DNA from: an uncultured Sterolibacterium sp. | GTDB lineage: Bacteria; Pseudomonadota; Gammaproteobacteria; Burkholderiales; Rhodocyclaceae | Direction of reading: 5' to 3' | Assembly (NCBI GenBank): GCA_903832735.1 | Contig: CAILCO010000087.1 | Span: 1 to 64,000, forward strand | DNA length: 64,000 bases | Part shown: positions 19,484 through 27,938 of the stretch, in pieces | Numbering within the stretch: the first letter of the stretch is position 1 | Layout: each line of letters opens with the position of its first letter | Translations under genes and position numbers: made by a program | The notes under the pieces: generated by a model | What the model was told of the DNA's origin: nothing | Database searches by the model: none | Seen by the model: the letters and a program-made list of their open reading frames with translations, nothing else

Positions 19484-20497
19484 ATGATGCCTCCCGCCTC
19501 ATTCGAACTCGTCTGCCCGGCCGGCAGTCTGCCGGCGCTGAAGACCGCTGTCGATCACGGTGCCGACTGTGTTTATCTCGGCTTTCGCGACGACACCAAC
19601 GCGCGCAACTTCAACGGCCTGAACTTCGACGATGCTGCGCTCGCGGCCGGCATCCGCTACGCCCATGACCGCGGCAGGAAGGTGCTGCTGGCGCTCAACA
19701 CTTATCCCCAGGCCGACAACTGGACGCGCTGGACGGCCGCCGTGGACCGTGCTGCACGCGCCGGCGTTGATGCCGTCATCCTGGCCGATCCCGGGCTCAT
19801 GGCTTATGCGCAAAAGAACCACCCGGAGTTGCGGCTGCACCTTTCGGTCCAAGGTTCGGCCACCAGTTACGAGGCCATCAACTTCTACCGCGAGCGCTTC
19901 GGCATCCGCCGCGCCGTGCTGCCGCGCGTGCTGTCCCTGGCCCAGGTGGAACAGGTATTAGCGCACACCGGGGTCGAAATCGAACTCTTCGGCTTCGGCG
20001 GGCTATGCGTCATGGTCGAGGGCCGCTGCTCGCTCTCCGCCTATGCCACCGGCACTTCGCCCAATTGCAACGGCGCCTGTTCGCCGGGCAAGAGCGTGCG
20101 CTGGGAGCAGACCCCGCAGGGCATGGAAACGCGCTTGAATGGCATCCTCATCGACCGCTATGCCGACGACGAACGAGCCGGCTACCCGACGTTGTGCAAG
20201 GGCCGCTTCGAGGTTTCCGCGGAAACCTATTACGCCATCGAGGAGCCGACCAGCCTGAATACCTTGGAACTGCTGCCGCAGATGATGACCATGGGCGTCG
20301 CCGCGATCAAGATCGAGGGCCGCCAGAGGAGCCCGGCCTATGTTGCCCAGGTGACCCAGGTATGGCGCGAAGCGATCGACGCCTGCCGCCGCGACCCCGC
20401 GCATTTCACTGCTCAACCTTCCTGGATGGCGCAACTGAACAAGGTTTCCGAAGGCCGGTCGCACACCCTCGGCGCCTACTATCGCCCCTGGAAATGA
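19484..20497 (+). CDS. ubiU: O2-independent ubiquinone hydroxylation protein UbiU (U32 family)
   Basis: A protein of 337 residues of the U32 peptidase-like family. Cluster cysteines sit in GGLCVMVEGRCSLS, in NGACSPG and in YPTLCKG, the pattern that holds a 4Fe-4S cluster in E. coli UbiU. With UbiV it supports oxygen-independent hydroxylation of the ubiquinone ring, using prephenate as oxygen donor (established for E. coli). The start is ATG at 19484, with a second ATG immediately after. Genes ubiV and ubiT follow. The promoter carries an FNR-type box. It indicates that ubiquinone is made during anaerobic, probably nitrate-linked, growth. Confidence 0.92.
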   Translation: MMPPASFELVCPAGSLPALKTAVDHGADCVYLGFRDDTNARNFNGLNFDDAALAAGIRYAHDRGRKVLLALNTYPQADNWTRWTAAVDRAARAGVDAVILADPGLMAYAQKNHPELRLHLSVQGSATSYEAINFYRERFGIRRAVLPRVLSLAQVEQVLAHTGVEIELFGFGGLCVMVEGRCSLSAYATGTSPNCNGACSPGKSVRWEQTPQGMETRLNGILIDRYADDERAGYPTLCKGRFEVSAETYYAIEEPTSLNTLELLPQMMTMGVAAIKIEGRQRSPAYVAQVTQVWREAIDACRRDPAHFTAQPSWMAQLNKVSEGRSHTLGAYYRPWK

Positions 20498-20501
20498 ACA
20501 G

Positions 20502-20616
20502 CCTTCCCCCCAGCCCCCTTCCCGAGCAAGGGGGTGACTATGGCTTCCCTTCGCGTTGCGAAGGGTCGCAGTTTGTTGACTGCCCCCGCCTTGGGGCGGC
20601 CCTGCGGCGGGGGCGG
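20502..20616 (+). repeat. G/C-rich intergenic hairpin repeat (copy between ubiU and ubiV)
   Basis: The gap between ubiU and ubiV holds two perfect hairpins. CCCCCTT / AAGGGGG occupies 20514-20534 with a 7-nt loop, followed by GTGACTATGG. CCCTTCGC-gtt-GCGAAGGG lies at 20547-20565. A GACTGCCCCCGCCTTGGGG-type block follows. The reverse complement of the gap at 26.46-26.54 kb carries the same order of blocks (CCCCTTCC..GGAAGGGG, GTGACCATGG, GACTGCC, CGCCTTGGGGCGGCCC), which marks a dispersed element. No T-tract follows, so simple termination is unlikely inside this operon. Confidence 0.65.
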
Positions 20617-20654
20617 CTCTCCGATCCAGCGTGTTCGGGATGGGGTGCAATGCG

Positions 20655-21566
20655 ATGAAGCTTTCTCTCGGTCCGCTGCTCTACTACTGGCCGCGTCAGC
20701 GGGTGTTCGACTTCTATGCCGAGATGGCCAGGCAGCCAGTGGACACCGTCTATCTGGGCGAGACGGTGTGTTCGCGCCGCCACGAACTGCGCCTAGACGA
20801 CTGGCTCGAGATCGCCGCCCTGCTCGACGATGCCGGCAAGGAAGCGGTATTGTCCTCGCAGACCTTGATCGAATCCGAATCGGATTTGAAGACCCTGCGT
20901 CGCCAGGTGGATAACGGCCGCTTTCTCGTCGAGGCCAACGACATGGGCGCCGTGCGCCTGCTCAACGAGAAGCGCCTGCCCTTCGTCGCCGGACCGACCT
21001 TGAATGTCTTCAACGGCGAGACCTTGCGCTTCCTGGGCGAGCAAGGCGCCACGCGCTGGGTGATGCCGCCGGAGGCGAGCGGCAAAATGCTCGCAAGCCT
21101 GCTGCCATCACGGCCCCAGGGGATGGAGACCGAGGTCTTCGCGCTCGGCCGCCTGCCGCTCGCCTACTCGGCGCGCTGCTTCACCGCGCGCCGCTTCAAT
21201 CTGCAGAAGGACGCGTGCGAATTCCGCTGCCTCGACTTCCCCGACGGCCTGCCGCTGGCCACGCGCGAAGGCGAGTCATTTCTGAATTTGAACGGCACCC
21301 AGACCCAGTCGGCGAAAGTCTATAATCTGCTGCCCGATATGCGCGAGCTCCTGGCTAGCGGTGTCGACTTGGCGCGCTTGAGTCCGCAGGCGGAACATAC
21401 CGCCGTGCTGATCGACTTGTTCCGCCATTGCGCCGACGGCGCGGCGGCACCGTTAAACGCCTGGGAACAGTCTCGCGCTTTCCTGCCAGCCGAGCCCTGC
21501 AACGGATTCTGGCACGGCCTGCCGGGGCTGGAACAGAGAATATCGCAAGAGGAGAACACGCCGTGA
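20655..21566 (+). CDS. ubiV: O2-independent ubiquinone hydroxylation protein UbiV (U32 family)
   Basis: A protein of 303 residues and the usual partner of UbiU. The U32-type N-terminus ([37 protein letters not shown]) carries one Cys, and the later [20 protein letters not shown] segment carries the others. This matches the four Cys that hold the 4Fe-4S cluster of E. coli UbiV. It works with UbiU in anaerobic ubiquinone synthesis. The start at 20655 is the family start; 157 bp of hairpin-rich DNA separate it from ubiU. The stop codon overlaps the GTG of ubiT (GTGA). Confidence 0.92.
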   Translation: MKLSLGPLLYYWPRQRVFDFYAEMARQPVDTVYLGETVCSRRHELRLDDWLEIAALLDDAGKEAVLSSQTLIESESDLKTLRRQVDNGRFLVEANDMGAVRLLNEKRLPFVAGPTLNVFNGETLRFLGEQGATRWVMPPEASGKMLASLLPSRPQGMETEVFALGRLPLAYSARCFTARRFNLQKDACEFRCLDFPDGLPLATREGESFLNLNGTQTQSAKVYNLLPDMRELLASGVDLARLSPQAEHTAVLIDLFRHCADGAAAPLNAWEQSRAFLPAEPCNGFWHGLPGLEQRISQEENTP

Positions 21567-22033
21567 AACTGCCTACGCATTTGCCGGACTTTACCCTGCC
21601 GACGATCGTCACCCGCATCGGCCGTCGTCTGCCGCAATTGCCGCCGGTTCTGGCACTGACTGTTGCGCTCAACCTCGCCCTGGGCCGCTGGCTGCCGCGC
21701 GAACCGCTGACACCGCTGATCGGCAAAAGCTTCGCCATCCGCGTCACCGATGCCGGCCTGACGCTGCGCTTCGCTCTTGAAGAGCGCGGCTTTCGTCCCA
21801 GTGTAGCCACTACCGTTGCGGACCTCACGATCAGTGCCCGGCTGCGCGACTATTTCGCGCTGGTGACGCGAGAGGAGGACGCCGATTCACTGTTCTTCAA
21901 CCGTCGCCTGCTGATGGAAGGCGACACCGAATTGGGCTTGCTGGTCAAGAACACACTCGATGGACTCGAACTGCCGAACATGGACTGGCGCAGGATGCTT
22001 CCCGGTGGGCTGCCACATCTGAACCGGCTGTAG
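21563..22033 (+). CDS. ubiT: UbiT, SCP2-domain accessory factor of anaerobic ubiquinone synthesis
   Basis: A 156-residue SCP2 (sterol carrier-like) protein: helical N-terminus, then [25 protein letters not shown] and a C-terminal [24 protein letters not shown] block typical of UbiT. UbiT binds the prenylated quinone intermediates and is required for oxygen-independent ubiquinone synthesis in E. coli. Translation begins with GTG inside the ubiV stop (GTGA), so the three genes form one unit. There is no signal peptide. Confidence 0.9.
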   Translation: MKLPTHLPDFTLPTIVTRIGRRLPQLPPVLALTVALNLALGRWLPREPLTPLIGKSFAIRVTDAGLTLRFALEERGFRPSVATTVADLTISARLRDYFALVTREEDADSLFFNRRLLMEGDTELGLLVKNTLDGLELPNMDWRRMLPGGLPHLNRL

Positions 22034-22039
22034 ATCGGC

Positions 22040-23116
22040 TTGCAGCGAGCGCCGCACCCCACCCTGCCGCTCTACCTCGCCGCGGCCTACACGCTGCTGG
22101 TGATCTACGCCAGCCTGCACCCCTTCTCCGGCTGGCGCGATTCCGGGGCGCCCGCGTCGGCCTTTCTGTTTGCCGCTTGGCCGCGCTACTGGACCGGCTT
22201 CGATCTCGTCACCAATGTCATCGCCTACCTGCCGCTAGGCTTCATCTGGGTGCCGACGCTGCAGCCCAGACATGGCCAATTGCTCGCGGCGCTGATGGCG
22301 GCGATGCTCTGCGCCTGCCTCAGCCTGTCCCTGGAAACGCTGCAGAATTTCCTGCCCAGCCGAGTGCCGTCCAACCTTGACTTCGGCAGCAACAGCCTGG
22401 GCGGCTTGCTCGGCGCCTTGGCCGGGGCACGCTGGGGCACGACGCTGCTCGATGGCGGCAGGCTGCATGCGCTGCGCACACGGCTGGTCGGCGAAGGCGC
22501 GATGCCCGACGCGGGACTGGTGCTGCTGGCGTTGTGGCTGTTGACCCAGCTCAACCCGGCGATCCTGCTGTTCGGCAATGGCGATCTGCGCAGCCTGCTC
22601 GGCCCGCTCGGGCTGCCCGTGCCGCTGCCCTACACCGCCGAGCAATTTCCCCTGGTGGAAGCCGGCGTGGTCGCCACCAACACGCTGGCGGTCGGCCTCC
22701 TGGCCGGCTGCCTGTTGCGCCGCGCCAGGCGCAAACTGGTCGCACTGCTGCTGGCCGTGGCGCTGGCCGTGAAAAGTTTCTCGCTGATGGTGCTGATGGA
22801 CTCGATATCCGGCTGGTCCTGGCTCACACCGGGCAACGTCGCCGGGCTGGCGGCTGGCTGCCTGCTCTGGCTTGGCGCGTCATGCCTGCCGGGCAACGCC
22901 CGCCAGGCACTGGCCGCCCTGTCGCTGATGCTGGCGACCGTCCTGGTCAATCTTGCGCCGGAGAACCCCTACTTCTCCGCCATACTGCAGGTCTGGCGGC
23001 AAGGGCACTTCCTCAATTTCAACGGCCTGACCCGGCTCACTTCGGCGCTCTGGCCTTTCCTAGCGCTGCTCTGGCTGATGCTGCGGCGGGAAACCAAGGT
23101 GAATCATGAGCTCTGA
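22040..23116 (+). CDS. VanZ-like integral membrane protein
   Basis: A 358-residue protein with about eight to nine hydrophobic segments. The N-terminal ~130 residues match the VanZ-like family (LLVIYASLHPFSGW, then FDLVTNVIAYLPLGF, and SLSLETLQNFLPSRVPSNLDFGSNSLGG, the conserved E/NFLPxRxPSxxDxxxNxxG stretch). VanZ-like proteins are of uncertain function; VanZ itself gives low-level teicoplanin resistance, but most relatives are unrelated to resistance. The probable start is TTG at 22040, just after ubiT; no better ATG/GTG exists and the Shine-Dalgarno is weak. The 3' end overlaps the next gene by 11 bp. Confidence 0.8.
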   Translation: MQRAPHPTLPLYLAAAYTLLVIYASLHPFSGWRDSGAPASAFLFAAWPRYWTGFDLVTNVIAYLPLGFIWVPTLQPRHGQLLAALMAAMLCACLSLSLETLQNFLPSRVPSNLDFGSNSLGGLLGALAGARWGTTLLDGGRLHALRTRLVGEGAMPDAGLVLLALWLLTQLNPAILLFGNGDLRSLLGPLGLPVPLPYTAEQFPLVEAGVVATNTLAVGLLAGCLLRRARRKLVALLLAVALAVKSFSLMVLMDSISGWSWLTPGNVAGLAAGCLLWLGASCLPGNARQALAALSLMLATVLVNLAPENPYFSAILQVWRQGHFLNFNGLTRLTSALWPFLALLWLMLRRETKVNHEL

Positions 23117-23435
23117 CCATGACCTCGTCGCCCTGCGCGACACACTGCGCGACTTCAGTGCCGCCCGCGGCTGGCGCGTCTATCACACGCCGAAGAACCT
23201 GGCCATGGCGCTGATCGTCGAAGCAGCGGAACTAGTCGAGCACTTTCAGTGGGCCACCCCCGAGGAAAGCTCCGCCCTGGCGCCCGACAAGGCGGCGGAA
23301 GTCGCGGACGAAGTCGCCGACGTGCTGATCTTTCTGGTCGAACTGGCCGATGCCCTCGGCATCGACCTGATCGAGGCGGCACACGCCAAGATCGCCAAGA
23401 ACGCGCTGAAATACCCCGCCCCCCGGGGCTTATAA
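23106..23435 (+). CDS. MazG-like nucleotide pyrophosphohydrolase
   Basis: A 109-residue all-alpha NTP pyrophosphohydrolase of the MazG / dCTPase type. The metal-binding pattern EAAELVEHFQW and, about 30 residues later, EVADEVADVLIFLVELAD gives the paired E-x2-E and E-x3-D helices. It hydrolyses (non-canonical) nucleoside triphosphates to monophosphate and PPi in the cytoplasm, probably cleaning the nucleotide pool. The ATG overlaps the VanZ-like gene by 11 bp and follows GGTG. A TATAAT at 23431-23436, just before the next gene, may be a separate promoter. Confidence 0.88.
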   Translation: MSSDHDLVALRDTLRDFSAARGWRVYHTPKNLAMALIVEAAELVEHFQWATPEESSALAPDKAAEVADEVADVLIFLVELADALGIDLIEAAHAKIAKNALKYPAPRGL

Positions 23436-23459
23436 TCGGCCCATTTTCGGGGGTCAGGG

Positions 23460-23768
23460 ATGAGCCATTTCGCGCACCATGTGTTCTTCTGCTGCAACCA
23501 GCGCGGGCCCGGTGAAGCCTGCTGCAACGCGCTCGGCGCAAGCGAACTGCGCAACTACGCCAAGGAGCGGGTCAAGGCGCTGGGCATTTCCGGCAGCGGC
23601 CAGGTCCGCGTGAACAGCGCCGGTTGTCTCGATCGCTGCGACCAGGGGCCGGTGCTGGTGATCTACCCGGAAGCCGTCTGGTACACCTACATCGACCGCG
23701 AGGACATCGACGAGATCATCGATCAGCATCTCCTCCAGGGACGCGTAGTCGAGCGTCTGAGGATATGA
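23460..23768 (+). CDS. Thioredoxin-like 2Fe-2S ferredoxin
   Basis: A 102-residue protein with the cysteine layout of the thioredoxin-like (shethna/NuoE-type) 2Fe-2S ferredoxins: FFCCNQR near the N-terminus, then CLDRCDQGPV with the second Cys pair. The fold of this family is that of the NuoE C-terminal domain. It is an electron carrier; the redox partner is unknown. It sits between a MazG-type gene and an alpha/beta-hydrolase gene, whose ATG overlaps its stop (ATGA). TATAAT at 23431-23436 may be its -10 box. Confidence 0.87.
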   Translation: MSHFAHHVFFCCNQRGPGEACCNALGASELRNYAKERVKALGISGSGQVRVNSAGCLDRCDQGPVLVIYPEAVWYTYIDREDIDEIIDQHLLQGRVVERLRI

Positions 23769-24405
23769 AGCACGAGCGCGTGCTGCTCGAAGGCGCGGCC
23801 GGAGACATAGAAATCTTTGTCGATCCGGTCGGAATCGAGCAGCCCCTGCGCGGCATCGCGCTGATCGCCCATCCGCATCCGCTGTTCGGCGGCTCGGCCG
23901 ACAACAAGGTGGTCACGACGATCGCCCGGGCCTTTCGCGAACTCGGTTATGTGACGCTGCGGCCGAACTTCCGCGGTGTCGGCGGCAGTGCCGGCGTGCA
24001 CGACAACGGCCTGGCCGAAAGCGATGATCTGCTGCGCGTCCTGGCCTATGCCCGAGGCCGCTTCGCGGCTCCAACCGGGCGACTGCCCGTGGCCCTGGCC
24101 GGCTTTTCCTTCGGCGCCTATGTCGTCACCCGCGTGGCCCGCGCACTGACCGAGAGCGGCGATCCGGCGGAGCGGCTGGTGCTGGTCGGCACCGCCGCCG
24201 GCTTCATCGAAGGGACGCGCAGCTACACGACCGAGGCCGTCCTCCCCGACACCATCGTCATTCACGGCGACCGCGATGAAACGGTGCCGCTGGCCAACGT
24301 GCTCGCCTGGGCGGAACCTCTGGACCTGCCGGTCGTGCTCGTCCCTGGCGCCGATCACTTCTTTCATCGCAAGCTGCACATCATCCGCAACATCATCCAT
24401 TCGGC

Positions 24406-24418
<13 letters not shown>
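23765..24418 (+). CDS. Alpha/beta-hydrolase, DUF-type (HPHPLFGG family)
   Basis: A 217-residue alpha/beta-hydrolase. The oxyanion segment is [17 protein letters not shown], the nucleophile elbow GFSFGAYVV, the acid in HGDRDETV and the base in GADHFFHRK. The family acts on small esters or thioesters; substrates are unknown. The ATG overlaps the ferredoxin stop (ATGA). Its stop codon TAG (24416-24418) is provided by the CTAG that opens the repeat element at 24415, so the exact C-terminal residues may have been set by that element. The ABC-transporter ATPase frame begins inside its last codons. Confidence 0.86.
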
Positions 24419-25374
<956 letters not shown>

Positions 25375-25677
25375 CCGGTTGATGATTCGATGATGACGGG
25401 ATTCGAGCTTAACTCGGCTTATTGCGCACCAAGAAAACCCCGCGGAGACGTCCATGGAGGCACCTAGAACCGCGTTGGAGCCCTTTGGCGAACCCGGGGC
25501 ATGGGTAGGTAGCCTGCGCTGCCGTTCAATGCCTATGGCGCTTCCTGCGTTGCCGCGGATAAGCGCAGCGCAACCCTTGATCCCGATAGTTGCCGATAAG
25601 CCCGGAAGCCTGGTTATCCGCGTACTTCCTTGACTTGCGATAATTTTTTACCTAACCGACATGGGGTTGCGCAACCG
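25375..25677. other. 303-bp gap between ABC ATPase and permease, with an inverted repeat
   Basis: ABC-2 ATPase and permease genes of the NodI/NodJ type normally abut, so this 303-bp gap is unusual. It has no convincing reading frame. It contains an 8-bp inverted repeat, GCGGATAA (25555-25562) and TTATCCGC (25614-25621), 51 bp apart, and GCGCAACCC / GGGTTGCGC blocks near its end. An A/T-rich patch, CGATAATTTTTTACC, lies 30-45 bp before the permease start and could contain a promoter. Insertion of a mobile or repeat sequence is a possible explanation. Confidence 0.45.
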
Positions 25678-26454
25678 ATGGATTTCTCCCCGCCCCGCTT
25701 GAGTTGGCGCGCCATCGCCGTATGGCGGCGCAATTTCCTGGTCTGGCGGAAGATGGCCATTCCCTCGGTGCTGGGCAACCTGGCCGATCCGATGATTTAT
25801 CTCTTCGGTTTCGGCTATGGCCTGGGTGGCCTCCTGCCCAGCGTCGGCGGCGTTTCCTACATCGCCTTCCTCGCCGCCGGCACGGTGTGCGCCAGCACCA
25901 TGAACGCCGCCTCCTTCGAAGCGCTGTACTCGGCTTTCTCGCGCATGCATGTGCAAAAAACCTGGGAGGCCATCCTCAACGCGCCGGTGACGCTGGACGA
26001 CGTGCTCGCCGGCGAATGGCTCTGGGCGACGGCCAAGGCGGCGCTCTCCGGGCTGGCCATCCTGGTCGTCATCACGGCGCTGGGCTTCGTTTCGTCGCCG
26101 CTGGCGCTTTGGGCCATTCCGGTGATCTTCCTCACCGGCCTCAGCTTCTCCGCGCTGGGACTCATCGTCACCGCGCTGGCGCCGTCCTACGATTTTTTCA
26201 TGTACTACTTCACCCTGTTCATAACGCCCATGGTGCTCGCCTGCGGCGTCTTCTTCCCGCTGGAGCAACTGCCGCCGACATTGCAGAGCATTGCCGGCAC
26301 CTTGCCGCTATCCCATGCCGTAAGGCTGGTGCGGCCGCTGCTGATGGGAGCAATTCCCGGCCACGCCCTGCTGCATCTGGCTGCGCTCCTGGCGACCGCC
26401 ATCGGCGCCTTCTGGCTGGCGCTGGTGCTGACCCGCCGGCGATTGCTGAACTAG
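25678..26454 (+). CDS. ABC-2 type permease (NodJ/DrrB-like)
   Basis: A 258-residue inner-membrane protein with six predicted segments in the ABC-2 layout. The cytoplasmic N-terminus WRRNFLVWRKMAIPSVLGNLADPMIYL precedes TM1, and the conserved QKTWEAILNAPVTLDDVLAGEWLWA loop lies between TM2 and TM3. The end is a CGVFFPLEQLP...LPLSHAVRLVRPLL block. It forms an exporter with the upstream ATPase; NodIJ exports lipo-oligosaccharides, but relatives without nod genes have unknown cargo. The start at 25678 (MDFSPPRLSWRAIAVW) gives the family N-terminus; an in-frame ATG at 25630 lies in the gap and lacks support. It is convergent with the next gene. Confidence 0.88.
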   Translation: MDFSPPRLSWRAIAVWRRNFLVWRKMAIPSVLGNLADPMIYLFGFGYGLGGLLPSVGGVSYIAFLAAGTVCASTMNAASFEALYSAFSRMHVQKTWEAILNAPVTLDDVLAGEWLWATAKAALSGLAILVVITALGFVSSPLALWAIPVIFLTGLSFSALGLIVTALAPSYDFFMYYFTLFITPMVLACGVFFPLEQLPPTLQSIAGTLPLSHAVRLVRPLLMGAIPGHALLHLAALLATAIGAFWLALVLTRRRLLN

Positions 26455-26551
26455 CCTCGTCGCCGGGCCGCCCCAAGGCGCGGCAGTCCATTGCCCGCGA
26501 ACGAAGCGAGCCATGGTCACCCCCCTTCCGCGGGAAGGGGTGGGGGAAAGG
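26455..26551. repeat. G/C-rich hairpin repeat between convergent genes
   Basis: CCCCTTCC-gcg-GGAAGGGG forms a perfect 8-bp hairpin at 26522-26540, preceded by GAACGAAGCGAGCCATGG, which repeats the GAGCGAAGCGAGCC motif upstream of thiC. Read on the minus strand, the gap has the same order of blocks as the ubiU-ubiV gap. It lies between convergent stop codons (26454 and 26552), where a bidirectional terminator would be expected, but no T-tract is present on either side. Confidence 0.6.
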
Positions 26552-27460
26552 TTAATTTTGCGGAACGCGACGGGAGAACGTTGCAAGATCGTCGTCAAGA
26601 TGCAGGGGCAGGGGAGGAAAGCGATCCGGCAGGATCATCTCCCTGACCTTCTGGCTCACCGTCACGACCGGTGCGGTCAAATCGCCGGCGCTGTTGCCGC
26701 CACGCAGCGCCATCCCGAGCAGTAGGCCGGCCGCCAAGGCTGCGGCCAGGGGCTTGAAACGCAGGCCAAGACGCCAGGCATGCCACTCGGCACGAAGCCG
26801 GCCCAGGGTCGCCGGTCGCAACTCCCGTTCAGCCTTGAGGCGCGCCGCGCTTTCCTCACGCAACGAAATCGCTGCCGCCTGACGTTCCCGGGCGGCAGTT
26901 TCGGCACTGCGCGCCACACCGCTCTTGGTCTCGGCCAGGCGGCGCAACTCCACCTCGGCCGCGACGCGGCGCTTGTCTTCCCGAATGGCGTCCATTTCGG
27001 CGGAAAGCCTTGCCGCGGTGGCCGACTCGGCCTGCCGTTCGACCTCTACCCGGGCTTCCAGGCGGGCCGCCAGCGACTGCTCGGCCCTGGCGCGGATATC
27101 GGCCAGAGCCCGGGCTTCAGTCTCGGCCTGGAGCCGGCTGCGATGCTGCTCCAGGATCCGCCCTTCGGCCGCGATGCGGTCACGGGCCGTGCGTTCCGCG
27201 TCGACCTCCGTCGCGGCCTGCTCAGTTGCCAGCTGGCGCAACCGGGCGTCCGTTTCGGCGCGCCGGCGGACCGCGGCGGAAGCTTCCAACTCCGCTTGAG
27301 CGCGACGTCTAGCGGTCGCGAGCGCCTCGGCCTCAAGCCGCTCACGCGCCTCAGCCTCGTCCGCGGCTTGCAGTTCGACGGCCCTTCGGCTCATCGAGCG
27401 CTGTTCGGCCAGGCGCTCAGCCTCCAGCCTGTCTCGCGCAACCTGCTTGGGATCCTGCAT
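26552..27460 (-). CDS. Coiled-coil protein with a C-terminal membrane anchor, function unknown
   Basis: A 302-residue protein. Residues 1-220 are an almost uninterrupted Ala/Glu/Arg-rich coiled coil (heptad-like runs such as RLEAERLAEQRSMSRR and RAEQSLAARLEARVEVE). A single hydrophobic segment at about 236-252 (LAAALAAGLLLGMALRGG) is followed by a ~50-residue tail beginning SAGDLTAPVVTVSQKVRE. With positively charged residues before the segment, the coil should be cytoplasmic and the tail periplasmic. A GGAG lies about 10 nt before the ATG. No family is recognised. It is encoded alone, convergent with the ABC permease and divergent from cutA. A structural or tethering role is possible but is inference. 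Confidence 0.72.
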   Translation of the reverse strand: MQDPKQVARDRLEAERLAEQRSMSRRAVELQAADEAEARERLEAEALATARRRAQAELEASAAVRRRAETDARLRQLATEQAATEVDAERTARDRIAAEGRILEQHRSRLQAETEARALADIRARAEQSLAARLEARVEVERQAESATAARLSAEMDAIREDKRRVAAEVELRRLAETKSGVARSAETAARERQAAAISLREESAARLKAERELRPATLGRLRAEWHAWRLGLRFKPLAAALAAGLLLGMALRGGNSAGDLTAPVVTVSQKVREMILPDRFPPLPLHLDDDLATFSRRVPQN

Positions 27461-27605
27461 CGACTACGACTCCGCTTTCTGGGGGGCTTGCCTCGTACTA
27501 TAAGGAGCAAGACCGTTGGAGCCAGGGCGGAATATCGGCGGAAAACCAGTGCATACCCAAGGAACGAGGGTTGACGCGAAGAGAAGGAGAGTAAAATCTG
27601 CGGCC

Positions 27606-27938
27606 ATGTCCAGCCTGCTCGTCCTGACCAACCTGCCCGACGCCGACAGCGCACATGCCTTGGCCGTGCTTTTGGTGGAACAGCGCCTAGCCGCCTGTGT
27701 GAACATCCTGGCGCCGGCGCGCTCGGTGTATCGTTGGGCCGGCAAGATTACCGATGCGGATGAGGTTCCCCTGCTCATCAAGACCTCGGCATCGCGTTAT
27801 GCCGAACTCGAAGAGGCGATCCGTAACCATCACCCGTACGAACTTCCCGAGATCATTGCCGTCCCAATCGAACGAGGGCTACCCGGTTACCTCGCCTGGG
27901 TGGATGCCGAAACCACTGCGACCAATTTCTCATGTTGA
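27606..27938 (+). CDS. cutA: Divalent-cation tolerance protein CutA
   Basis: A 110-residue PII-like trimeric protein. Family blocks are VLTNLPDADSAHALAVLLVEQRLAACVNI, SVYRWAGKI, DADEVPLLIKT and HHPYELPEIIAVP. CutA proteins are linked to copper tolerance in E. coli, partly through effects on the downstream dsbD/dipZ, and may act as signalling proteins. The start at 27606 yields the canonical N-terminus; upstream codons from 27516 are not family-like. The 3' end overlaps dsbD by 7 bp, the same order as in E. coli, so the two are probably one transcript. Confidence 0.96.
   Translation: MSSLLVLTNLPDADSAHALAVLLVEQRLAACVNILAPARSVYRWAGKITDADEVPLLIKTSASRYAELEEAIRNHHPYELPEIIAVPIERGLPGYLAWVDAETTATNFSC

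Noticed and set aside
22040-23116. Glycopeptide resistance (VanZ)
   Set aside because: Only the VanZ-like membrane domain is present, without van genes, and the host is Gram-negative; the name reflects fold similarity only.
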